DNA of 64,000 nucleotides, taken from assembly GCA_026168455.1 (NCBI GenBank), contig CM047427.1, forward strand, positions 38,816,905 to 38,880,904, in the 5' to 3' direction. Under the pieces are notes generated by a model. The model made no database searches, was not told the origin of the DNA, and was given only the letters and a program-made list of their open reading frames with translations. The position numbers and the translations under genes are program-made. How positions within the stretch are numbered: position 1 is the stretch's first letter; each line of letters begins with the position of its first letter. The stretch comes from Theocolax elegans (taxonomy: Eukaryota > Arthropoda > Insecta > Hymenoptera > Cerocephalidae). Positions 44,017-54,905 of the stretch are shown in pieces.

Positions 44017-45362
44017 GGGAGATTCCATGTGAAGTGATCCAGTTAAAAAATAAAATTTTGTTTTAATGTATGGAATCAGTAAGAAACTACTTGAATAGAG
44101 TGTAGCTAAATTTTTCGACCTGAATTACAATTAGTACCAAAGCTGTAGCCAATCAAAAATTCGAATTTTTTGAAAAAATTGACTTTTTGGCCATTTTCAT
44201 CACTTAATAACTCAAAATCTAACAATTTTTTCTTATATACATTAAATTTGAAAAAGTTTATTAATTTCAAGAAGAATCAGTTGAAATATTTCATTTATAT
44301 TATTTTAAAACATTGAATATAGTTATAATCAATAAAAACCTTTATAGTAAAAAAAGGGTTGTACGATCAAAAATATTTTATCCATCCAAAAATCTAATTC
44401 ATCGATGATTAATTACCTTCAAAATAATGCAAAGTTTGAGTGCGGCAGAGCATTTTAGACAAAGTTATGGTGTTTTTAGGCAAATTTCTTAAAAAAAAGA
44501 GAGCGAATGCATTTTATGAAGAAAACACACTAACCGTATACTTGCATTCAAACAATATGACACTATTATTCCTCAATATTACTAAAATATACTATTTATT
44601 GTTAGTTACTGATACTTTTATTTAGTTGTCATTTAAGTTTAATACTTTTAGTTATACCTGTTATATAATTGGATTTATTGGAATTATAAAAAGTTTCAGG
44701 TATTTATCCAATTATATAACATGTATAACTGCTTATACCTACTGTTTTGTGTTTGTAAGCAACCTAGAGATTAAAAAGTATCAGTGACTAACAATAAATA
44801 GTATGAGGAATAATAGTGTCATATTGTTTGAATGCAAGTATACGGTTAGTGTGTTTTCTTCATAAAATGCATTCGCTCTCTTTTTTTAAGAAATTTGCCT
44901 AAAAACACCATAACTTTGTCTAAAATGCTCTGCCGCACTCAAACTTTGCATTATTTTGAAGGTAATTAATCATCGATGAATTAGATTTTTGGATGGATAA
45001 AATATTTTTGATCGTACAACCCTTTTTTTTACTATAAAGGTTTTTATTGATTATAACTATATTCAATGTTTTAAAATAATATAAATGAAATATTTCAACT
45101 GATTCTTCTTGAAATTAATAAACTTTTTCAAATTTAATGTATATAAGAAAAAATTGTTAGATTTTGAGTTATTAAGTGATAAAAATGGCCAAAAAGTCAA
45201 TTTTTTCAAAAAATTCGATTTTTTGATTGGCTACAGCTTTGGTACTAATTGTAATTCAGGTCTAAAAATGTAGCTACACTCTATTCAAGTAGTTTTTTAC
45301 TGATTCCATACATTAAAACAAAATTTTATTTTTTAACTGGATCACTTCACATGGAATCTCCC
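44017..45362. mobile_element. Palindromic element of the GGGAGATTCC family, copy 2 (1346 bp, full)
   Basis: GGGAGATTCCATGTGAAGTG at the left and its exact inverse at the right, with arms of about 640 bp that are almost perfectly complementary around a centre near 44690. (TA)n lies on both sides (44005-44016, 45363-45370). Copy 1 (19185-20042) is the same element with most of one arm deleted. No transposase frame is evident. Confidence 0.85.
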
Positions 45363-46127
45363 ATATATATAAATAGAGATATCCGCATATACAAATTACA
45401 ATAAATCTATTAGAGAAGTTTTTCATATAATCCTGTCATAATTCCCGTAACGACGACACTACGAACCCGAGACCAGAGTCGGCTGCAGCAGTGAAAAGAA
45501 CGGATACCTCGATTTATCTTCATTTATATTATTATTATCTATAAGCGAGTGTACGTGGTAGAAGTATATTCCACGTGGTGTAATGCGTGTGATACTGCAT
45601 CACAATATAAAGTTAATTTTCATATATTACTATTAAAGCAGAATGTTAAATTGAACAAACAAAATTAAATTTAACTTTGTTTTACTTTAATATTTCAATA
45701 TAATTTTTTGTGTTATTGCTATTCTGAAAATTTATTAGAAATTTGTATGCGATTTGCAAGGGAACTCATGACTTTTGCGAATTGAATATTCCCAAATTTG
45801 GCATGATCTAACATTTTATTAAAATTACATGTTCATCCTATTTTTTGAATGTTCATAAGATTTTCTAAATTTATTTCATAATCTTAGACGCACTATTATA
45901 ATGAGAGAAAAAATTCGTGAATCCAATAAAATATATATTTGCGACGTCTATTTTACAATCGCGGTATTGATTACTGACAGCTGAAGCGTAACCTCTACGA
46001 GCAGAAGCTATTTTGGGGTATGGCTGGGCTTAAAGTACTTGCCGAGCTAAAAATTTCAAACCCAAGTACGTGTGATTGCAACTGTAAGTTTCGGAGCTAT
46101 AAACAGTTACGCCAGCTTAAGATTTAT
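45363..46127. other. AT-rich stretch without recognisable gene
   Basis: Contains a (TA) remnant, an AATAAA at about 45410, a GC-richer patch at 45450-45510 and otherwise AT-rich DNA. I see no coding or RNA signal. Confidence 0.5.
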
Positions 46128-47322
46128 GGGGGTATCCTGCTTTGGAAGGCCTAAAAAAACCGTTTTTTAGGGAATTTTTTTAAAGGAAAACATCAAAATG
46201 CAGCCGATTATTAGGCACATTTGTTGGGCAATCCGTAATCCGAGTCTTCTATTGGCGGGAGTGATAGAGCTCTTAATCTTGATCTGAAACAGAAAGTCAA
46301 AAAAAAATTTCATTTTCATACATGTATTTTCTATTTAAACCAAGAAAAATTCGAAGTAATTGTGAAATTTGAAATTTTTTCCGAATTTGAAGCAAAAAGT
46401 GCTTTTTACGAGAAAAAAAATCTCTTCAATGTGCTGAAAAAGTCTTTTAGAAATTTATTTTCAAAAACCTTTTTGGTTCATATTGAAGAGTAGATAAAAC
46501 AGAAGCTAAAAAACTTTGGATCGTTACGATAGCTTTTTTTTGCAAACACGCCCGCCAGTTTAGAAAAAGTGGAAAAACGAAAACTCGAGAAAAAGCGCTT
46601 TAAAGTGTATGATCTGGAAAAATGTTAATTTTCAACTACTTACGGCAGTAATTCGGTAATCAGCTATTCCTGCGCCATACAATAGACCTTCAGCTTCCTC
46701 GTGGAACTCATTTTGTTGAAGTTGTTCAAGTCTACGGGCCGTACGAGCTTCCTTACTGGAAAGAGACGAACGTCGTCTTTCTCGTTCAATCCGTTGTATG
46801 TCGACATTATCCGCAAACATTTTATATTGCTGGCCAATTTTCAAATTGAGTAATTGCATGGTATGCAGAACTGCTGAATATCCTTCATTGAACATTCCTG
46901 CAGCCATATACGCAGCAATTTCTACGATTTTTTGACCAGAATTGAGATGTTTCGGAGTTATGCGCCAGACAGTGGAGTTGAACGATTCGTTCGAATTTTG
47001 CCTGGGTCCACCTAAGCATCGCGTCATGAGATCGTCATTTGAAAGTTCTTCGTAGATTGGATGAATATGTTTCTCCAGTTTTTCGTCAATCAATCGAGTA
47101 GAATGTTTGAAGGATGCAAGACGATTCGTAGCTTCGGCTTTGCGACATTCACACCAGCTGTCAGTGCCTGTCGGACAATTCTCGTGACGTGCTGTATCTT
47201 CGGAAATACTACGAATCCGACTCTATAACTTTGGATATATGTTCTTATACATATAAGGAATAGATTTAAGCAATAAAAAAAAATCGATTTTTTGAACGTT
47301 CTAAATCAGGATACCCCCTTAA
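46128..47322 (-). mobile_element. Internally deleted copy of the TTAA transposon (1191 bp)
   Basis: Ends GGGGGTATCCTGCTTTGG at the left and CAGGATACCCCC at the right (47307-47318), followed by TTAA (47319-47322). Left of the element a TTAA lies 9 bp out (46117-46120), so the left target duplication is altered. It matches 15035-17420 closely but joins the equivalent of 16175 to that of 17292 (CGTGACG/TGCTGTATC). That removes about 1.1 kb, including the N-terminal half of the transposase. Confidence 0.75.
46632..47093 (-). pseudogene. Kolobok-type transposase, C-terminal fragment
   Basis: A 153-residue open frame: EKHIHPIYEELSNDDLMTRC, GGPRQNSNESFNSTVWRITPK, EIAAYMAAGMFNEGYSAVL, KIGQQYKMFADNVDIQRIE. 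It reads cleanly through bases that are frameshifted in the copy at 15035-17420, so it gives the better view of the C-terminal domain. The NESFN block with its acidic residue is conserved in the third relic (57434-57470). The upstream part of the gene is deleted. Confidence 0.65.
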
Positions 47323-48296
47323 GCTAGCATACATAGGTGTTAAATCATGATCGGACACGGCTATAAATTATTGGAGATGGTAATAAATTAGCAATTAAGT
47401 AGTTAAAAATTCCTGATTAGGTTTTTTTGAATTATGCTCATATGATCATTCCAACTTAATATACCCCCGTCTGGAACGTAAAGTCCAATGTGAAAAACTT
47501 AATTTGGCGAGTTAGGAGTGCTTTTAGACGTGTTTGAATGCGCTGAATACGCAAAAAAAATATCATAAAATGTTCAAGACATCTTTGACCTTAAAAATTA
47601 CATTTCAAGGTCAACTTTATTACCTGTAGTCTTTTAGTCCAAACAGATATCCAAAAATGATATGCATTACATGCATTTTTATGACTGATGTATTATGAAA
47701 AAATATATTAGTTTTCGCTCTTAGCATGACCCAGAATCAATAGCGTTGATTTGGCGAAAATTTGATCCCTTTGGAGTGCTTTATTTCCGTGAGCCCCTTA
47801 CCTCTCACCTCCAAATATTTGACTTTATGATAATGTCTCTTTTGTGTAATATTCTTCAAAACATGGAGCTACACATAAAGGAATATCACAATCAGAGTAC
47901 ATGTATTTTGTTCGACTAGTAATTTTACGTAAAGCACACAAGTGACACCTTCGATTTGTAGCAAACCTTGGGAAATGACGGCCAACTAATCGAGTAGGAG
48001 GGCTAACAAGACGAGAAATTAGATAAACTTAGATCAATAAAATGGAAAAATAACTTGCGATACCACTTCATTGTTTTTCGAACTGTTTCATTTACATATT
48101 TACATATTTTAGTCATATTTATAGATGCATCGTGGTTTTATAATATCCTCATTGGTTTGATAGTGTTTTTTTCCAGTGGTACAGAACTCAGGTTCGTGCA
48201 CAGTTGTAAGCATGCAAACACTACGCTTATGTTGCCACCTGATTGTCATCCACAAATTATTATGAGCAAAATTATTATTATGAAATTATTATGAGC
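47323..48296. other. No recognisable gene
   Basis: About 1 kb of AT-rich sequence with short open frames only. A few TACCCCC-like strings occur but do not pair with another element end. Confidence 0.5.
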
Positions 48297-48575
48297 TTCT
48301 CTTTTTTCAAAACATATCTGCTCAATCTCAGTTTTCTTTTAAAATTTGATTTGAAAATATATCTTTACTTGTTTCTGAGTTATAAGCTATCAAAGTCAAT
48401 GGTTTTTTATCGAGATTTTTCGTTATTTGTTTATATCTATCATAAAAAAGGATATAGAAATTTAAAACTCCGGCTTTCTTTGTATTTTTATAGTAGAAAC
48501 CATATCCTAGAGTTTGGTAAGGATTCGTTTCCAAAAGAGTGTGGACTCTTCTTGTTAGATGCAGCGCAAACGTAA
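48297..48575. repeat. Diverged single arm of the TAA-flanked foldback family
   Basis: The order of motifs follows the right arm of the element at 18322-18997: GAGCTTCTCTTTTTTCAAA, then CTTTACTTGTTTCTGAGTTA, GGCTTTCTTTGTATTTTTAT and a CTTCTTGTTAG end. Divergence is high and the left arm is absent. Confidence 0.4.
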
Positions 48576-48599
48576 CTCACTATTTAGATGTTATTCACG

Positions 48600-50552
48600 T
48601 ACGAAAGACCCAAAATACTTAAAGAATTTCTTCATTTACGAGATATACAGACGATAGAACCGAGGCAATCAAAATGGAGTATTATCAATATTATATATCT
48701 GAGACTCTTGACAATCACAATCTTTGGAAAGAATTGAGCAATTTGGGATTCCTTCTTGGGATAGCGGTTGACTTCAATAGTTTTACACTTGAAGACTTGA
48801 ACGGGACGTTTGCTGGTGTGTCGCCTTCTCTCTGGAGGATGATAACAGCCGTCATGTAATAATTCAACAGGCTACTCAGGAAGGTTTCTCTTTTAAAAAA
48901 ATCAATATCAATGACGTTATCTTGGTAACGTCGCATTTTTCCTCGCAAGCTTATTGGACGGACAACATACCGCAAAGTATTATAATCAACTCTTAGTCGG
49001 TTATTGGTAATTTTCTTGTTAAAATATTTAACTCCTCTTTTTCGAAAGTATTTTCTCAAATCTCTGGCATATTATTCCCTCGAAAAAGTGCAAAATACCA
49101 TCATCGACTTCTGATTTCAGATCAATTGCACTCTTATGTATGCTTTCAAAGGTATTAGACTGCAAATTGTAAACTAGTTTTAGACCATACCACTCGACGG
49201 AAACCGCTTTGCTTAAGTAGACAGGAGACGTACGTATAGGAATTGACAGAATGCTTGTAACAATACTCCTGTTACTCGACTTTAGCAAGGCGTTTGACAC
49301 AATATCGCCTACCCGTTTACTTGGCCGCTTAAGACAAATGGAATTCTCTAGTTTGGCCTTATTGTGGCTAAGTTCTTACTTTTCTTCTCGTATGCAGGTT
49401 GTTGCCTCATCAGGTAATTTCTCTTCCTGGATTACCACAAACCTGGGAGTGCCACAAGGGTCAGTCCTGGAACCCCTATTCTTCTGTTTATACATTAATG
49501 ACTTATGTGACGTACTTAATCCTGCATATGCCCAACAGGTTTACTTGCAATTCTCATACTCTTATCTGGGTGGAGATCTACGACTCAAGCTATTTTGTTT
49601 GGTTGGAGTAAATTTTGTTCGGACTTCTATAACCATGAAAGTCATGGCATTGAGTTGGATGATGGCGTGTGCATCCCGTTTGTGAAGAGGGTCTTGAGTC
49701 TCGGTGTAGTTTTGGATTTCCAGCTATCATATAAACTGTATGTGGATGATACCACATAAGAGTTAATAGAGTATTATATAGTCTACAATTTTTTAGTAAA
49801 TACATCACTCAGGTTCTTAGAAAGCGGCTTGCCAAGGCGCTGTTGTTTCCCCACGCAGACTATTGTTCATTAGTCATGATGGATGCTTCGCAGGAGATTG
49901 CAAACCGATTACAGATTTTACAAAATCTTTTTGTGCGTTACATTCGTGGTATTAGGAGGGATGATCAAGTGACGCTCCACAGATATTATATGGGCTTGCT
50001 GTGCACAAATTCTAGGAAACAGTATTTTATAGCAGTACTCGTGTATAAAATTGTGCGTAAGCGTATTCCAACATATCTAGAGTCTCTTCTCTAGATGTGC
50101 TCCCAGGGGTTCTGGAAGGGGGGTCACAAGGGAACTCGTACCTCTCCTGATGCGTATCGAGACTGGTAAATGCTCCCTCCAGGTACAAGGTGTGCATTTA
50201 TGTAACTCCTTATCAATAGAAATTCGTGGCCTGGCATCACTAAAGGTTTTAAGGCCGCGGCTCGGAGGCACTTCACGGCACTAGAATAGTTTTAAACCTT
50301 AAAGTATTGTTGTTTTACGTTTGTTACGAATCACGGTTTTATATGTCGTCCAATTTTAAATTGTATTTTAGTATTGCGACTGATAGATGTATTGACTATC
50401 ATTTTATTTGTATTATATTTAATCTACTGACTTACTGTGATATTCGCCGTAGTTGTACTTTACCTGCGACTATATAGTATTTATTTTTAATTAAGAACTG
50501 TAAATTTTGTACTATACCAATAAACTTTTATCTATATATCTATCTATCTATC
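48600..50552 (+). mobile_element. CR1/L2-like non-LTR retrotransposon relic with (TATC)n tail
   Basis: A plus-strand decayed element. It has an endonuclease-RT linker (LWKELSNLGF, FTLEDLNGTFAGVS, 48674-48840), RT palm (49195-49600), thumb and tail (49843-50094), and a 3' UTR ending AATAAACTTTTATC with TATC repeats (50531-50552). The tail is interrupted by an LTR at 50553. Confidence 0.6.
49195..50094 (+). pseudogene. CR1/L2-like reverse transcriptase remnants
   Basis: After a stop, the reading TGDVRIGIDRMLVTILLLLDF leads into DFSKAFDTISP (motif A) and LGVPQGSVLEPLFFCLYINDL (motif B, with Gly changed to Glu after SVL). The FADD block is replaced by unrelated residues (QVYLQFSYS), so the active site is lost. 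After a break, LAKALLFPHADYCSLVMMDAS and RLQILQNLFVRYIRGIRR (49843-50094) give the thumb. This copy is dead. Confidence 0.65.
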
Positions 50553-50823
50553 TGCGACGCGCAATAATTGCACGCGCTAATTAATCATTTAGCATAATAA
50601 TTATTAAGTTAGCAAGTATAATTAACCATTAGGTTTAAGACTCGTAGTATAGTAAGATAGCTTCGCGACTAACACGCGTCGTAGAACGCGAGTTCAACGA
50701 CCGCGATATAAATAGCCAAGGGTCATTGACCGCTCCCCCACTACTGCGCCTATTGGCCAGTTCATTGACCTCGTTCGGAGTGGGGCAACCGCGTTCTGCG
50801 CATGCGCGCTCTCGCAGATCGGG

Positions 50824-50860
50824 TATATAAGGCGCGCCGAGAGCCGCCGTAACCAGTCTG
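50824..50860 (+). promoter_or_regulatory. LTR core promoter (TATA box and initiator)
   Basis: TATATAA at 50824-50830 and CCAGTC with its A at 50855 are spaced as a Pol II TATA/Inr pair. They lie within the LTR after a GC-rich upstream segment. Confidence 0.55.
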
Positions 50861-50990
50861 GATCAGGGGGCTGGTGGAAGCTGGTCGTGAGCACACGGCC
50901 AGACTGAATCCTAACCCTGGTGCAGGCGCCCGCAGATGCGAACGTGAGCACATGTCCGTAAACCAAACCTACCATACCGTAACCGCTTCC

Positions 50991-51126
50991 CGACCGTACC
51001 CTCGTGAGCACACGTGGACTATTCCGACCGTATCTTCGTGAGCACACGTAGATTATCCCGACCGTATCCTCGTGAACACACGTGAATTATCCCGACCGTA
51101 TCCCCGTGAACATACGGGTATTAGCC
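50991..51126. repeat. Four 34-bp tandem repeats in the LTR
   Basis: Units at 50991, 51025, 51059 and 51093, each 34 bp, begin CGACCGTA and contain a CGTG-N4-CACG-type mini inverted repeat (CGTGAGCACACG, or CGTGAACATACG in the last). Two more single copies of the 12-base core lie upstream at 50886-50897 and 50943-50954. They are downstream of the predicted start site, so they would be in the transcript. Confidence 0.85.
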
Positions 51127-51446
51127 CGTTAGTTGCGTCCGTTTAGGAAACTAATTATAAGATAGCATTGTAAAGTTCGTAGATCGCGTAGTAATTAAGT
51201 ATTTTGTCTTGATTTGATTACAGACTAATTAACTACTTCACCCGACCAAGACCAGGCGGGCTGGCAACATTTGCATTATATCTTTAGTTCTTTTGTATAT
51301 TTGTGCATAGTCTTAATATAATTAGCCTTTATTATAAATAGTGGTAATTTATTTCAAATTCCTTAAAACCTGAATCCTGGAATCTGAGCAAGGTCCGGCA
51401 AAGATTCACTCCGTTACATATCTATCAATCTATCTATCTATCTATT

Positions 51447-53143
51447 AATTGAAACCTGCCTACCCGAGTACCATGCACACACACTACCCCATCTTCAAAC
51501 ATACCCAGCATTTCTAATTACCAATATCTAACCCACGAATACTCCGACGAACGCAATTCCCAGGATTTCCCCACACACAACACTAGAACACTTCTCAACG
51601 AGGATACGAACCGAAGGAGCCAGGGCGAACCCCAATAGTAGCTCTCTAAGAGCCTAGAAACTGGTCGAAAAGGAAGCAATTATGTCCTCATCTTAACAGT
51701 AGTTTCATCTATGGCCTGCGTATCTCCTGAGGATGAATAGTGTCCAAGCGTGATGAGCATCAACACGTATCCTGAGTGGTTCGTTAAGTGATGACGCCTT
51801 ATGTAGGGTTTCCTGTAGAAATATTAAAGAACCAAAAAGCGTACACACTAGGGAATGAAGTGAGGACGGAAATATAGAAAGGATAATATTGTCCGTTAAC
51901 ATGGATTGGAAAGTCAAGGAAACACTAACCTTCCCACTTGTAAGTAAATAATACGACTGCAACAATAAGCTCCTACAGCTAAATTAATTACCAACAGATT
52001 ACACCGAGAGCTACGTCAATTTAACCAGAAGCTGGCGTTAAAATGGTAGCACCACGTCATCAATAACAGAAAGAACAACTTTGTGGACAGTTCAGTAAGA
52101 AGCGAGATCGGGTGCCATCGGTCAATCGCATGGACGAACTCTCGCACGTGCCGATCTCAACGCTATACGCATTCGTGCACAAACGAAATAATTTAAGTCC
52201 CGACAGAGATCGGAGCTCCATGGACTACGGTATTGAGTACTACGATATGAGTACTTGGTCGTGGCAGATTTTGTGTTTCTGTTCTCGGTGTACTATTCCC
52301 CTTTTTGGTCGCAAATCCACGGTTTACCTACGCGTATGTGCGCATCTTATTCTGCCTTTTTGAGAGTCCCCGATTCTCTCTCCCGCCCCCTTTCCCCTGC
52401 GCTCATTAGAGATAGGAATTAGTGTATTAATTATATTAATTCGTCGCGTTAATAAACGATTGAGGCCCATTACCAGATTTATGTAACTTGATGTTTTTGA
52501 TCCCGTAATGGTCCCCAGATATGTTCGAATTACGGTATCGCCACTATAGTATGGTGTTGCCGGCCGTTTGAAGGTTAATAAATACAATTTGATTATTATT
52601 TTAATTTCCCCCGCGTAGTCTATTTAAATTAGTCTCCCACCCTTATTCCCAATGCGGCATAACAACAAAAATAATTATTTAATGAAGATTTACTATTTAT
52701 TGACCATTTTAAACATGAAGTTTAATATTATTGTTGAAAAATGAGCATAAAATAAAAAAAAATAAAAGCTTTATGTATATTATTAGTTTTGATAATTTTA
52801 TTTTAATGTGTACTTTTTAAAAATATTTTTTGAAGAACTTTTTACGAAATCTTGTAATATAATTACAATCATGTATATAATTTAAATCAGTGGTTGATCG
52901 CTACAGCTATTTATTATATGAATGTATATTTAACGTATATCGTGCACAATAATTGTGCAAGTGCGTAAAATCGTACGTAATCACATGTAGTAATTTATTT
53001 ATTGTTGATTAAAATATGATTTTGATCATAAGCTCGTCTATTTTAGTTAATTTTAAAAACCTTACTATATAATATAATATAAAGAATGTTAATGATATTT
53101 TTACAAAAATATACTTATGATTACGATAATTTAATTTTTTCAG
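51447..53143. other. Non-coding stretch, possibly intronic to the exon at 53144
   Basis: About 1.7 kb with no recognised domain. A GC-richer patch at 52080-52400 has an 83-residue open frame without recognisable features. 52600-53140 is very AT-rich and leads into a clear splice acceptor. If the exon at 53144 is real, at least its 3' part must be intron. Confidence 0.45.
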
Positions 53144-53287
53144 AATGAAATAAGTAGTTGCGGAATTGCTGCTACAGAAAAAGTGATCAAGTTCCTAAAA
53201 GATTCTGATGCTAAACTTGTCGAAGAAAAAGTTGATTTAAATGTGGCTGCAGATGATACATATACACTAGATAATATCACATCTTAA
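53144..53287 (+). CDS. Terminal coding exon of an unidentified host gene
   Basis: A polypyrimidine run and AG (TTTAATTTTTTCAG, ending 53143) precede a 144-nt open stretch in phase 0 that ends in TAA at 53285-53287. It encodes 47 residues: NEISSCGIAATEKVIKFLKD, then SDAKLVEEKVDLNVAADD, ending YTLDNITS. Codon use and composition differ from the AT-rich surroundings, and the peptide is charged and hydrophilic as for a soluble protein tail. An AATAAA lies 285 bp beyond the stop. The upstream exons must lie left of here beyond a long intron or outside the window. I do not recognise the protein family. Confidence 0.55.
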   Translation, partial: NEISSCGIAATEKVIKFLKDSDAKLVEEKVDLNVAADDTYTLDNITS

Positions 53288-53600
53288 GTTAACAGAGAAT
53301 ATTCTTCAATATTATTTTTGGAACCAAAGTCATTCATATAAATATTTGTCAAATAACATTTTCTATGACGATATATTTAGAATTAATATTATAAATTAGA
53401 CAAATATATAAAAGTGACAAGACATAGTACAATATCAATTTTATTTAAAGTAATTTGTTTTTTACAGTAAAATGTAGTATTTAACACTATAAATTATTTT
53501 AATGTTGAAATTCAAACTATTTTAATTACTTTTGTGTATTTTTAGCTATAAGAATATTGTATATGTAATGCAATAAATTAAAAATATTTTTAATATAATT
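53288..53600 (+). other. 3' UTR with poly(A) signal of the host gene
   Basis: AT-rich sequence after the terminal exon, with CAATAAATTA at 53571-53580 (AATAAA at 53572-53577), a good candidate polyadenylation signal. The TAA-flanked foldback element sits just past it. Confidence 0.45.
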
Positions 53601-53627
53601 TACTGTTTTATTTTATACAGTCATTAC

Positions 53628-54310
53628 TAACTAGGGGAGTACATGATCTCCGAGAAACGAATCTTTTTCGAACTTTGGTATATCTTTTATAATGCAGAAA
53701 TATGAAGAAAGCCAAGTTATTACTTCCCAATGGCCACTTTGATGAAACTTATTCGATATCTGATAATAACTACAATGAAAATTAGTTCCAATTGAATCAC
53801 TTATAACCCCGAAACAAATAGAGATAGACAGTTAAACCGAAAACCAGAAGAAAGTTGAGTTCATGTAGATGCAATTTAAAGAAAAAGAGGATTAAATTGC
53901 TCAGTTTGAAGCAAATTTGTGAAGAAAATAAGAAATTAAAGAATTTTATGATAAAAGAAACAGTAAAGTTTTTATGTTAAATTTTGATTAAAATTTCTTT
54001 AATATTTTATTTTCTTCATAAATTTGCTTCAAACTGAGCAATTTAAGCCTCTTTATCTTTAAATTATATCTACTTGAATTCAACTTTCTTTTGGTTTTTG
54101 GTTTGCGTGTTTATCTTCATTTATTTCCGGGTTTTAAGCGATTCAGTTGGAAGTAATTTTCATTAAAGTTATTATTAGATGTCGAATAACTAACGTGAAA
54201 GTGGCAATTAGCAAATAATAGCTTGGCTTTCTTCATATTTTTATATTACAAAAAACATACTAAAGTTAGGATAAGACTCGTTGCCCAGTGATCAAGTACT
54301 CCCCTTGTAA
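53628..54310. mobile_element. Foldback element with TAA target duplication, copy 2 (677 bp)
   Basis: 53631-54307 starts CTAGGGGAGTACATGATCTC and ends AAGTACTCCCCTTG, with TAA on each side (53628-53630, 54308-54310). The arms match 18322-18997 in order, with considerable divergence, and the total length differs by a single base. No coding capacity. Confidence 0.75.
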
Positions 54311-54905
54311 GAATATAACATTAATTCTACTTAGCATAAAATCTTATACATGTATAAAGAGATAATTGGTTATTTTCAAAACCTCGTATTTTCTCCAGAA
54401 AGATATTGCATTAATTAATTGAGTAACAATAATTCTATTTTACAGCAATGGTGTTATAGTATCACTGCAAAGTATTTGAGTAATAATAGGTTTAATAAAA
54501 CAATTACTTTTTTCTATTTTAATAGAACATTAAAGGAAGTTGCAGTATCTAATATTCTTAGAGAATCTATAATATTAATTTATGAAGGATTTTGATGTAT
54601 TGAATCAACGTACAGTATTAGAATCTCTTCGTTATAGCTGGTTTTTCAGATATCCTTACTTACAAGCCTATTAACCTACTGCGTGCCATGTCGTGACTAT
54701 TCGTGTATTTCTTGTCGGACGCCGAGTGCCGAGAGACACTAGTGCACTCCTCCCACATTTAGCAACTGCAATTCTTTAAAGAGTAACATTATTCTAGGAT
54801 TATCAAAAAATCGATTTGTTTCGGCTAAAAGTATACTTTAGGCTCCTAAAAATAATATCCATTTGGTTTATACTGTGTGCGTGGGTGTGTGTGTGTGTGC
54901 CTGTG
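54311..54905. other. AT-rich spacer ending in (GT)n
   Basis: No gene is seen in 54311-54870. From 54875 to 54905 lies a GT-rich microsatellite (GTGCGTGGGTGTGTGTGTGT) that serves as target of element E. Confidence 0.6.

Larger units (their letters stand above)
50553..51418 (+). mobile_element. Solo LTR of an LTR retrotransposon (866 bp)
   Basis: Runs from TGCGACGCGC to CACTCCGTTACA, with TG...CA ends, and is flanked by TATC on each side (50549-50552, 51419-51422). It has a TATA box (TATATAA at 50824-50830) and an initiator CCAGTC with its A at 50855, 31 bases on. A CpG-rich section lies upstream, four 34-bp tandem repeats lie downstream (50991-51126), and AT-rich DNA with ATTTATTATAAATAG lies near 51336. 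No internal coding region or second LTR is present, so it is best read as a solo LTR after recombination. The superfamily is not assigned. Confidence 0.65.
50531..51446. repeat. (TATC)n tail split by a solo LTR
   Basis: TATC repeats at 50531-50552 and again at 51419-51446, separated by the 866-bp LTR. The two parts are the 3' repeat tail of the CR1-like element, with TATC as the duplicated target. Confidence 0.75.

Noticed and set aside
42427..45438. Possible full LTR from TGTCAGGGGGG to CCTGTCA around the nested palindrome
   Set aside because: The terminal match is only about 6 of 7 bases, flanks do not form a clear target duplication and no second copy is in the window; listed only as an unassigned region.
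50694..51047. 117-codon minus-strand open frame within the LTR
   Set aside because: GC-rich LTR sequence with tandem repeats gives open frames by chance; it includes repeat-derived residues and no recognisable domain.
50991..51126. CRISPR-like array (four 34-bp units)
   Set aside because: The units are contiguous with no spacers and lie inside an LTR in eukaryotic DNA; it is a simple tandem repeat.
52112..52363. 83-codon open frame upstream of the host terminal exon, considered as an upstream exon
   Set aside because: No convincing splice borders in phase with the 53144 exon and no recognisable domain.
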